From: Digitaria exilis
Lineage: Eukaryota; Streptophyta; Magnoliopsida; Poales; Poaceae
Assembly: GCA_015342445.1 (NCBI GenBank)
Contig: JACEFO010001653.1
Coordinates: forward strand, 2,232,001-2,296,000
Length of the DNA: 64,000 nucleotides
Direction of reading: 5' to 3'
Below are positions 1 to 11,000 of this stretch, piece after piece. The translations under genes were made by a program, and so were the position numbers. The notes beneath the pieces are model-generated. The model worked only from the letters and a program-made list of their open reading frames with translations. It had not been told where the DNA came from and ran no database searches. Position 1 is the stretch's first letter. Every line of letters begins with the position of its first letter.

Positions 1-2495
1 ATGAGCAGCCTTTAGATCCCATCTGGAAATGATTATTTGGTTAAACATATGAACTATGAAGTGTATATATGATCAACAAAATAAAAAAATATAATTACAT
101 ATTATTATTTTTAAATATGTTTTGACTTTACAATTATTCATCTATCACACTTGTCGAATCTTCCTTTGTTGGATATAGCCCAGGCTAGATGGAACTTTTC
201 CATGCCTGCATTACTACTCATGGGAGGTATGCCAAATATTAAGCCCAAAGACAGAACTAGATACAATTAAAATATGGTTCTCTCAAGGAAACAATCATAT
301 ATATTCTCTATTTTTCAAACTTAATGTATACAGAACTCTGAGCTTTGTTCTAACGAAACATATATACCCAGTTAGGAAATTCACAATTTTTATTATTGTT
401 TTTTTTAATTTACATATTTCACAGTTCAGATAAAAATGAGTTAACTGAACATAGGATAATGTAAACTCTTTAAGTGTAAGCAAGGAAAGAGGTACAAACC
501 TTGCTATGCAATTGGTAAGTATGTCACATTCTTCCGGTGATGCATAAGAATCATAAATATCGTCCAAGAGGGTTATAATGGCTATAATCATTGTCAATAT
601 TATCCGGGCTCGTGAATGACACGGTTCGTAGTATACTCCTAATACCCACAAAAAGCACTCCACAATTCTATCTCGAGCAAAAGGAAGTGTCGATTGAATC
701 TTTATTTCCTCCCACCATCTGTACACCCATGCATAACAATTATTTTAGAGTTCATTTCCAAAATTCAGTAGAGTTATAAAATAAAGTTAATTGCAAAATT
801 CTAGCATAACTTATTTGGTATTTTAAATGTATGTAATTTATATTTGAATAACAACATGCAACCATGTACATCACCTTGTAAGGGTATTCAACTCCTGCTG
901 ATGATGGAGCTGCATAATATTTGAATTCAACTTTGCAAGTTGCAGTACCTTCTCATGCACTGTACTATCTTTCTCATATGTAGAGGTATAATACTTTGAC
1001 TCATAGATTCTGACCCTTCTTGGCAGTGGGATCTCGAGTGTAGATTTTATTTCACGCGCTAATGACCCTTCCGCAAAGGGCAATATCATTTCTAAATGCC
1101 TTCTTGTGAATAGTACGGCTTCATCGAGTATTATCTCACCATGGGTCCTAAGATGTGCAGCATTGTAGAGGTTCAGTAGGTCTGTAGGATTGTTTACTAA
1201 GAAACCGCCCAGCCCGTCTTTGAACCTCACAAACACACCTGGAGCAATGGTACCAGATTTTTCATACTCTCAGTGTCCAAACAATGTTTGAAAACGACTA
1301 TTTTTGTTTTTTATCGAAAAGCCATAAATATAATAAATAGCATTGCTACATCACTGCTAGAATTTGGACGGTAAATGGCTTTATACTGGTTCGGTATGTG
1401 AGATATTTATTGGTCGAAATTAACACGGCCACCTCTATGTGGTGTACTCCCTCCATCCCATAACGGATGTCGTTATGGGATGCGTGCACGTGTTAATTTC
1501 TCAACTTTGACTCGATTTATAGAAAAATATATGCAATATTTATATTTCTAATAAATTTGCTAAAAAACTATATTCAAATATCTATCTAATGATACGAATG
1601 ATGTATTATTATATATATGTAATTGGCTAATATTGAAATATGTTGTTTTTCTTGGGAAGCGAGAATGACATCTATTTTAGGACGAAGAGAGTAGTGGCGA
1701 GTAACAGAAAGTATATTATTAAGAGAATAGATAAACAACCCATCCGCACTATCCATGGCGCCACATTCCAAAGCTATTTGACTTTAATTTGTTACATTAC
1801 AGTTATAGGGTGCTCCTTTTTAATTGATATACAAACATAGCTGACCTAAACTTCTCATCATGGGTCGAGCAGGTACGTTGCGTGCAGTGACTTGCACAAA
1901 CCATGCATAGTTATTTGAAATCCTGTCGTTTGTGTGCTAATTATTACCTGGTGAAACACAATATCGGTGTTTCCGGAGTAGATAAAACCAGAGAGCTACT
2001 GTACCAAGGTCACAGTCCCTAAGATCAGCTGCCTCTATTTGTGATAACGCAGCATTGATATCTTCTTCGAACAGGTGATCCAAGCACAGATGCTCCAACA
2101 CATCGATGAGATGCAGCCTCCCATGCAGGTCACTAGTAGTTGAACTTGCTACCATAATTTGGGCCACTTGTTCCTTGAGTTCATCTGCTCGATCAATCCA
2201 AGCCTGCTGAAAATGATAGTTGAGTATAAAACCTGATCGATGAGCATAATGACAAGGATTACATTGTAACAATTAACATTTTATAATATCTAAAACATAC
2301 ACATATTCAGGCAAATGATTGGAATTAATGGAAATTCTAGATACTGCAACTTCATCTATATAGAAGAGAAGCAGATCGCTCGATTGATCGATCTGTAAGA
2401 AAAATAACCTGTTGCTGAGACGAATTTTCTGGGTTGGAGTAGCCACGGAAGAAATCACGCCATATAGATCGTTCCAAAATGACGGCGTTTTGCAT
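1..2495 (-). CDS. Terpene synthase (class I, sesquiterpene-type), 5' part; cut by left edge
   Basis: Five exons can be joined in one frame: 2495-2409, 2206-1948, 1238-875, 718-500 and 22-1 (continuing outside the window). All junctions are GT-AG and the phases agree. Family knowledge: these enzymes ionise prenyl diphosphates with Mg2+ to make volatile or defence terpenes. Exon 4 is 219 nt, the usual size of the DDxxD exon, and encodes RWWEE, an upstream RDR (RxR) motif and the metal-binding DDIYD. Exon 5 opens with WDLKAAH, as in other plant terpene synthases. Exon 3 encodes the alpha-helical N-terminal domain (FVRFKD). The chosen start gives a very short 29-residue first exon beginning MQNAVILERSIW and no RRx8W motif or transit peptide, which suggests a cytosolic sesquiterpene synthase. 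An in-frame ATG near 2852 would add a Gln-rich extension of about 119 residues that I do not recognise. Product specificity cannot be told. Confidence 0.88.
1447..1691. mobile_element. Stowaway-like MITE in terpene synthase intron 2
   Basis: A 245-bp AT-rich element begins CTCCCTCCATCCCATAA and ends in a sequence whose reverse complement is CTCTCTTCGTCC. Both ends are flanked by TA, the Stowaway (Tc1/mariner) target dinucleotide. It lies wholly inside the intron between exons 2 and 3 of the terpene synthase gene. No transposase is encoded; Stowaway elements are mobilised in trans. Confidence 0.7.
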
Positions 2496-3847
2496 CAGAC
2501 GGCTGTCATCCTCACCAAGATGATGCCGCGTTCTTGCAGCAGATAAATCCTGCTGCAACTGGCGGCATTGTTGTGGCAACGCCGTGTGCTGCTGCTGCTG
2601 CCGCCTCCATGAGATGCTTCGGCATTGTTGCCTTCTGAGCAGTCGTGATGCCACAGTGGCAGCAATATGGCAGCTGCTCCTACTCTTGTGGTGTTGTGGT
2701 CTGAAGAAGGAGTCCATGACAGTACTGACGACGCTGTTGGTGTCTAATTGCGGGAGTAATCGGGGCGTTAAATTTGAGCAGCCTAGGTTTCTTGTGCAAA
2801 TGAGGAAGCCTACGTGCTCTAGGAGTATTTGTTTTTTGATAGGTACTGACACACACGAGGCACACGAGGCAGGAAAAAGAACATGTCCCTATCTGCTCTA
2901 GCACGCACGACACCACGAGGGAGGATAATGATAATGACGTCCTCGCCATTAACCTCCTTATTTGTTTCCAATTTTTTTGCACCTAAACGACTTCAAATAT
3001 AAATGTGTTGAACCAGATGCTGTAGGCGAAATTGACAGCACAGCTAGTTGGAACATAATTACTATCCGAGATCATGTGTAGGACCTATAGATTGCCGACT
3101 TCCTTATTATTAATAGAAATGTGCATATGGTCTGTGCTCCTTCGTTTTTTTAAAAAATGTAAATCACCTTCATGTTAGTCATCCATTTGGTGTCCGATAC
3201 CACTCAATCCCTCATGTACAGAGGCTAGGTGATCGGTAATAATTCTCTAATAAATTTGAAAAGCATTTGAACAATCTTTTTTGAAAGATAACATTTCTAG
3301 AGCCAAGATGTTTGATATCTATAAAATTGATCGTATTTTTTATACCTATAAATAAATAAATGAATAAATAAATAAATAGGAAAATTAGAAATTAGAATGT
3401 CAGTCATCGTAAAACTCACAGAAAAAATAGAAAACACACAGGGAATTGAATTGCTTGTGTGTAGTTGTTCGACACACAGGAAAGTTGTGCTCATGTGCGT
3501 CACGCGGACTAATATAACCTGGGCCTGGGCCGATGTGGCCTTTCAACCTGAGGAGACGGTTGGTTTGATCATTTTTTTCGTTATCAAGACCTGGGGAGAC
3601 ATGAACATATATGTTGCAAACCATATCCTTATTTATTTATTTATTTACTCCACCAACATTATTTATGAAAGCTACACAGTACATATATAATAAGCTACCT
3701 CTCTAGATCTTCCTTTTTACTGATCTAGCAAAGCTAAACCGATCAATAAGCTAGGACGACCAAGAAAGACCAGATTCATTAATCAGCTGGGAAATTAAAA
3801 TTGTTGGGCTTTATTTAGTAGATCCAGCAGGCAGCAGCTGAAGTGCA
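2496..3847. other. Intergenic region upstream of terpene synthase
   Basis: Presumed promoter and leader of the terpene synthase plus the 3' flank of the protease inhibitor gene. It contains a (AAAT)n microsatellite around 3350-3380 and a short TTTA run near 3632-3650. The stretch 2580-2850 is open on the minus strand in frame with the terpene synthase first exon and is Gln-rich. No other gene was recognised. Confidence 0.5.
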
Positions 3848-4066
3848 TCAGCCAACAGTTGGGGTTTGAGCGACGGTATCGACGAAGATGCGGACACGGT
3901 TGAGGTTCAGGTCATGGGTCACATAGGAGCCAACCGGCAGGACAACAATGTCTGCTCGGGGCATGTCTTTGAGAATGATCTCCTTCGCCTCCTTGGCCGG
4001 CAAGCCCACCGCCTCCGGCCATGACGTCTTCTGCTCGCCGCCGGCCATGTCGACGCTGGAGCTCAT
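3848..4066 (-). CDS. Potato inhibitor I family (CI-2 type) serine protease inhibitor
   Basis: This is a complete intronless 72-residue protein, the usual size of the family. Hallmarks are SWPEAVGLPAKEAKEIILKD, the strand IVVLPVG, and the C-terminus RVRIFVDTVAQTPTVG. Family members block subtilisin- and chymotrypsin-like proteases by a substrate-like loop and serve in defence and seed storage. Aligned by eye to barley CI-2, the reactive-loop P1-P1' pair is His51-Asp52, where CI-2 has Met-Glu. There is no signal peptide and no cysteine, as in CI-2. The ATG at 4066 is the first in frame and precedes the conserved core by about 12 residues. A degenerate second copy lies about 1.2 kb upstream (5202-5325), so this is a tandem duplicate. 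Confidence 0.93.
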   Translation of the reverse strand: MSSSVDMAGGEQKTSWPEAVGLPAKEAKEIILKDMPRADIVVLPVGSYVTHDLNLNRVRIFVDTVAQTPTVG

Positions 4067-4375
4067 CGTCGATCAACGGATTACTCAAATCTGCATGCAT
4101 ATAATATATATGGGAATTAGTAAAGTTGTGTTGTTGTTACTGCTTGTTAGCTAGAGATGAATCAACAGTGATGAAGCTTGCACATGGGAACTTACTTGTC
4201 TATGAAATTGCAGGTGGTGACGTGGTATGTGATTGTTTTTTGCCTGCGAAGATGGTGGATTATTAGTGTATTAATAGAACCATCCGGCCGGAGGAGTTAG
4301 TTGACTTGCTGCCCTCGCCTTCCATATATGCCAAGTGCCCTTTATATCGCTTTCAACAATAATAAAAAAAAAAGT

Positions 4376-4390
4376 GCCCTTTATATGGGG
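4376..4390 (-). promoter_or_regulatory. Candidate TATA box upstream of protease inhibitor gene
   Basis: On the minus strand the sequence CCCCATATAAAGGGC lies about 310 bp upstream of the inhibitor start codon. Nearly the same word, CCCCCATATAAAGGTCA, occurs at 5471-5487 upstream of the degenerate copy, within a wider conserved block. Conservation between the copies supports a promoter role. The distance to the ATG implies a long leader or a leader intron. A second similar word (4336-4348) is a local duplicate. Confidence 0.4.
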
Positions 4391-5201
4391 ATAATTATGC
4401 ACACTAAGAAATCAGTCAGCTCCGGTGTAATCCACATCACCTCGTCGTCATTGGATTTTCATGGGCTTTCCATGAGGCACCATTTATAATGTTGATCGAT
4501 GGCTTTGTTCACACAAAGAACAACTACCAAATGGACTATCGTGACACGCATAGCAACGTATCCACCTCATCACTCTCATCCTAAGACAATAGCTGGTATA
4601 TATCTCGATACTTTCTAAGATAGCATGCACATAGTGTGATAGTACAAAAAAACACTCAAAAAGTGGTGTTTATCAGAAACAACACTACCCAAGAAAAAAA
4701 CAAACTTTGCTAACATGCACAAGCATAGACGTCATCCTGACCTGGATTGCATACAATACTTGACACAAGGAAACATGGCATACATTCCAAACAGCCCAAG
4801 AAGCAGGCTGATACCAACGGCTCCAGTTTATCTCCGAATAAATAAATGTTAGAGTTAATTATCGTACATCATTTTTACTTTAAATGTTAGAATGGCCATG
4901 TTACCTCTCATGGACTCATGCCATACGTGTTTGCGTTAGGAAAAAAAAAAAGAAACAATAGATATGTTACAATCATGCATCAAATTGATCTAGTAGAACT
5001 ATCAAAAAAGAATGCAGGAAGTAGGAGCAAAGTGATCATTTCATTTATTCAAGCATCGATTAAAAAATTACATTGCAAGTGGATATTTCACATTGATCCA
5101 GCAATAAGTCCCACATCCAGTAAATGCATGGGCATCTTGTGAATTAGTTTATTTTGTCCACTAGTGGCAATATAAGCAGACACTCATGGCTAGCAAAAGT
5201 T

Positions 5202-5325
5202 CTAACCAATACGGGGCGTCTGGGAGACGGTGTCGACGAAGATGCGGGCGCGACTAAAGCCCAAATCTGAAGTCACCGGTCCGAAGGGCAGCACGATGAT
5301 ATTTTTGTGCTCGTTAGTAACTTTA
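5202..5325 (-). pseudogene. Truncated potato inhibitor I copy (C-terminal half only)
   Basis: The minus strand reads IIVLPFGPVTSDLGF, then SRARIFVDTVSQTPRIG and a stop codon, clearly the C-terminal half of a CI-2-type inhibitor. Compared with the intact gene at 3848-4066 the reactive loop is one residue shorter (VLPFG-PVTSD). Upstream residues read only WLVKVTNEHKN, and I cannot find the SWPE..GLPAEEA half. The promoter-like block at 5440-5810 resembles 4300-4760, so the whole locus was duplicated and the 5' coding half was then lost. An unrecognised upstream exon cannot be excluded. Confidence 0.75.
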
Positions 5326-8016
5326 ACCAACCATATTATGTGGTCGTTAATTTAACTATCATATATATAATCATTAATACTCCTTTCTCTTGTATTTATA
5401 GACCTACCAGAAAAGAGGAGGTCGAGCTATTGGTTAACTGCTTGCTGCCTCACTTTTCATATATATCAAGTGACCTTTATATGGGGGATAAAAACAAAAA
5501 CAATCTCCGGTAATCCTCATCACCATTGTCATCTGGTATTTCACTAGCTTTCTATAGCAATGTATATATGTCGGTAGTTTTGTTCACACATGCGCATAGG
5601 ACATGTAGCAATGTATCCTCAGAGAAAATACAGTAGCTGGTATCACACTACCACCTCTTCAAAAGATTGCACGTGGTGTGATACTACAAATAAATAACCC
5701 AAAAGGTGATATTTATCTACAACAAACTAAGCTGCAAAGAAAATGTTCACATGTACATTGTACACAAACATATATATAGGCCATTATGGCCTGATTATAC
5801 ACTCCTTAACACAAGAACAATATGGGATACATACCACTTAACTCATAAAGTCTAATATCAATGACTTCTACATACCTCATAAATAAAGGAATGTAGTTTA
5901 TTATTCTTATTATAACAACAAACGCTCAAAGCAACAAGGCTCTATGACACTTACGAACAAGGGGCATCAACCACGTGAATTGATCATGACAGAAAGCAAT
6001 ACATATAATAAGACAATACCATTTTCCTTCTCTTCCTATAAAATTCACAAATAAAAACATGAGCAAATATTCTAGCCCATAAAAAACAGAAATACCTCAA
6101 AGTGTGTGGCATTATATTGTGAGATAATAGGCTTGCCAGGGTATGAATGAATAATCACCTTGAAAATTATATATTTCCATTGTCTCATAAAGGCTAATGA
6201 CAATGACTTCTACATGTCTCATAGATAAAGGAACGTTGCTTATTAGTCTTTTTACAACAACAAATAAGCCACTAGGATTACCAAAAAAAATCCAAAGAAA
6301 AAATGAGTAGTGGCACTTTTTTATTTCAAATACATCACTTCCATTTTTCATGTAAAATTTCTGAATATCATAGACATTTTCAAAGTCTTAGACCTAAATG
6401 TGTCATACATATGGGTCCAAATTGCAAAACAAATGCCCTATTATTTTGATTCACCGAGATGAGATATATAGTATTACATGCCACATGAGCAACTATTATT
6501 TTGATTTACCGAGATGAGATATCTAGTCTTACATGCCACATGAGCAACTATAGTGACATTTTGGGAAGTTTGGACCTAGATGACACATTAAACATGCCAA
6601 ATGTTGATTTACCGAGATGAGATATCTGTCTTGGCAAGACGACCGGGATAGCTTACTCGAGATATCATTAGATAGATATTTACATCTAGTTTTTTATTAA
6701 AAAAATATTTAGATATTTAAATGTTGCACGTATTTTCTACACATCCAGTTAAACTCACGGCACGAACACCCAAAACGACACTTATTCAGGGATGGGGTGA
6801 GTATTTAAAATCAATTAACTAGTATTAATTTTCACCGTTCCAAAATACAAGACATTTCAGTTGATTCTAAATCAAAGTTATTTAATATTCACGATATTTA
6901 GAAAAATATATTAAGGTCTAAGGTACCAACTATCAAGACATATTGTATCATCATACTATAGTATTGGTGTGTGTGTTTTCTATGAACTTACTCAAAGTTA
7001 GAAGAGTTATATTTAGGATTATATGAAATCGTCAATAAAGACGCAACATGCAAGAGGTAGCCCAGATAGACACTACTACTGCTAACGTACATGTACACAT
7101 TGTGCTCACGTCAAAACTGAATTAATTGATGAGTTTTCCTCGCATGAGAAATAAACAGAGGAAAATAAATAAATAAATAAATAAATAAATAAATATTTTG
7201 GTGGTGCAAGCCTGCAAGGGACAATCAGGACAAAAACTCGAGGCCGTTCCATCACTCAATATACACAAGACACACGAGGCACAACCGCACAACAACGTGG
7301 ATTGATAACGATAGACCAACATTATATAACAGCAGGACATACAATTTTGTTGTCTTGCTTCAAATGTAAAAGAAAAAAAAAAGAACTGTCATTCTTATCC
7401 ACAAAAAAGTTGGTACCTAAAAGAGTGACATTGTGAAACAGGCATGCCTGCCTATAAATCACCTTAAAAGTTATGTTTGTCGCAAGAAAAAACATTCACG
7501 ACATCTTAGACCTGGATTACAAGTGACTCCATTAGCAGAAGAAAAGTCATAATACATACCAAACAGTCCAGGAAAGCTGATACTAATAACAACAGCTTAA
7601 CTGTAAACGAAGGCTAGTGCGCCTGGGCTTATGTTACAACAAGGCCAAACAAGAAGCCACTATATCAACAGATTAAAACAGGGGCCTAAAGGCTTCAGCT
7701 TTTCTTTTAGACAGCTAACAGCTTACTTCCTCACTCTAAGAGCTAAATTTAATTTGTACAGCAGCAGAGTAATTAGCATGCTTCTTACTCCATCTTCCTC
7801 TTTACAGCAGCTTGCAGATCAAACTTGCATGCATCACTCCTCCCTTGATTCTGCGTGGGGTCTTCAGCTACAGAATTAATGTACACTCTTCGGCGCAAAC
7901 ATACAGTATTTATTTCCGGCAAAGGCCAAAAGGGCCCTCATATAAGGTTTTTAGTAGAGAAAAAACGTGAGTGCAAACCTAGCAACTGTTAGCTGTACAA
8001 CTAGATTGTTTGCCCT
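5326..8016. other. Repeat-rich intergenic region without recognised genes
   Basis: AT-rich sequence containing diverged repeats. A block at about 5845-5935 recurs at 6183-6270. The block around 5760-5850 also resembles 4730-4830 and 7500-7600 (shared words such as GGCATACATTCCAAACAG). Degenerate Stowaway-like sequence lies near 6835-7035, and an (AAAT)n microsatellite near 7168-7200. The right end is the 3' untranslated region of the Pumilio gene. Small open frames here match no known family by eye. Confidence 0.5.
6436..6560. repeat. Short tandem repeat, about 60-bp unit
   Basis: The unit ATTTTGATTCACCGAGATGA followed by GATAT..AG..TTACATGCCACATGAGC occurs twice back to back (about 6440-6490 and 6500-6550). 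A third partial copy (GATTTACCGAGATGAGATATC) lies near 6605-6630. The sequence is noncoding. Confidence 0.7.
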
Positions 8017-11000
8017 TCAGGCAGCAGTGCATGCTGGTTGAAGCCCAAGTCGCTTCTCTGCGAGTATAACAAAAATATACATATTAGCCCCAAAATATAG
8101 ACACATAATGTGAAGCACTGGAGACATAAAGGTACGCCATATATACCTCCAGCAGCAACAAGTTTCTCTACGCGTGCTACTATGTGCTTCCCATAGGTGT
8201 ACTTCTTGAGGGTGTTCAGGTGTGTTTTTATCCTTGTAAGGATCATCTCTCTCTGCTGATCATCACAAGTTTCTAACACCTTCTGCACCACATAGTTAGC
8301 AAACTGGTCTTTCATCATCACCTAGCAATCACAACGCAAAAAATTTGAAGGTCAGAAGATACTGCATACTCCCAACATATCCATTTGCCAGATAAGTGAA
8401 GAAAACATTTTGACCTGTTCCGCTTAAAAATCTTTTACAAGAGCTAGTGTGTCCATACCTCAAGAGGTTCGCTTTCAGTAGTGGATCCAAGCATCTCGCC
8501 AATCAGAACCTGGCGCTCTACGGGATTTCCAAAGGCTAAGCACTTCTCAATGACATTTGAAGCAAACTTTTGCTGGCTCATTTGCACAATTTGGCCAATT
8601 AACTTCTCAATAATAGCAGATCTCTCATGAGGCTTCCCATGTTCCAGAACATGCTGTAAAGTTCAGCGTGTTGTTTGTTAGATATAAAATATTGTGGAAA
8701 AAAATAAAAACCTAACATAAATAAATCAGAGGAGGAAGTCCTGAAGAACTCGGAAGCATGACAAAGCATACAACAATAGCTATCCCATAAAACACGTCTA
8801 CCGTGTAAGTTTTCCTAGAAGAATTTGTTCACTGTTTCCGGCATGGGTAAAATAGAACATTTGGATGTCTGCAGTCAAACAATTCAAATTTTGGGAACAA
8901 ATTTATGTGTTAATTATTCAATTGTCTCTATAAAAACAATATGTAGAACTGTCACCAAGCATTTCAAAGGCTTACATATCTCCATAATGCTATCTATTTA
9001 TAACTTGTGGAGGGTAATATATACTTACATGGTAGCAATACCACAATAATCTATGGAGTTTCCTACACATATTAACAGGAGAAAGCATAAAAAAGAACCA
9101 CTTAAGGTATCAGAACCAGACTTCAGCGATGGTATGCCAACACTTAATTGACAAAATTCAACTTGTGTCCAACGAGACGTTCTAATGTTTGTAGTTTATA
9201 TGAATTGAATGGCAACTAAATTTTAAAATTACTATCAGTTTGACAATACCAAGACACTAGAATAAAGAATGCACCTCAAAAAGTACTCACAAGCATGCAT
9301 ATATATTTTTGTACTCATTTCAAGAAGGCAAGGTCTAATATGAACCTAATTGCAATTCCTGAGCAGCAGGAGCAGCATAGCTGAAACACAAGATAATCTA
9401 CATACATTTCATTGGGAGGATGGGAGGGATCCATGATCTGCATTTCAGTATTGAACGATTCTAGCTATCAGGCAAGCAACATACTAAGAATCAACATAAT
9501 ATCCTTGAGATGCTACTGCATGACAGCCAGCTGACACAAAAACAGGTACGCAAGTACAACACGCATCCCTTTCAAAAAATGTACATGTCACTGACCTGAA
9601 CAACGTAGTTGCCATACTGATCTTGAGCTAGCAAGCAAACAGACTGGAGGATCTCATCCATCATTATTTGCTGTGTTTTAGGATCATCACAGTGCTCTAG
9701 AACCCTCTGTAGTAATGCATGTGGTAAAACAATAAGAAATTGAATACTGTAACTGGAAAAGCTCCAAATGGATGAGAGAATGATGTATATAGTTAGCATA
9801 CCTGAATAACTCGACAGCCATATGGATGAGTGGACAGCATTACAACTTGGCCATAGAATGTTGAGACAATAAACTCGATAGCATGCTGAGGAATACACTC
9901 TATGCATTTTTGTATTACATGGTTCCCATTTTGATCACGTACACAGCGCATGACATGTCCTTCCAGCTCTGCAACCATTTTAGTCTGCAAATCTAAATCA
10001 ACGACCTCTATTGCCTGCATATATATCATCAATAGCATCAGAAAAACACGTTACTTCCTACAGTTTTTCAGACATGTAAAAGACACAGCTGCAAAGGGTT
10101 ACAGTTAATTTTGCCAGCAATCATCCAACATATGTCTTACATAACTGCTTCAGTGATTTGCTGAATGTGTTCCCATACTTGTTATCAGGAAGAGAAAACT
10201 ATAGACCAGTAGAGCTATACTAATCTGTAAACCAAATGACATTTTGATCACTCAAACAACAACATGACTTATTGCGCACGGTAAAATCCTTGGAGCCGTC
10301 AACAAGTTTACAAGGCAGAAAAAAGGTACAAGTCTCTGAATATTGAATAAACATGAAAAGAATAAAAGTAAAACATATTTGTTAGGGGGGATATTTCAAC
10401 TGACAAGCACCTTCTGAATAACCCGGCATCCATACATCTGAAGACTGAGAGCAAGCACACGTCCAATAAGCTGACCAGCCAATTCCTTTATCTGGGCAGT
10501 GCTTCCATGCTCAAAAAACTGAGGGAAAAGAAACAATGAGTTAAGAGAAGATATAACACAGTTACAACCTCAATAAATATCTGGGTAGCACTCCATGCTC
10601 CTACCTTTTGAACAACATAATTTCCAAATACATCAGTCATCAATGTGAGAGCTTGAGGCATGATTTCTGAAAACACCATGTCTTTTTCTTCAGTGCTGGC
10701 TGTTTCAAGCTTTTGCTGTATGAACCGGCTCCCATATTGATCCGCACTACAAAATATTTAAAAAATAGAAAGATAACAAAGTAAGATTCCAGAAAGTAGA
10801 ATAGGGAGTAAGTCTTCTTGTGATTAAAAATATTAGCAGCATTTACATGGCCAGTTCCCTATATAGTTTGAAACTGTGCGCTTCATAAAGAAATCCTAAA
10901 TTATGCTGTATCCTTTAACAATGCAAGTCACTGAGATCATTTAAATGTTAGTATCATATAACACTTTAGAAATAACAATGAGAAGGGCATGTACCTAAAC

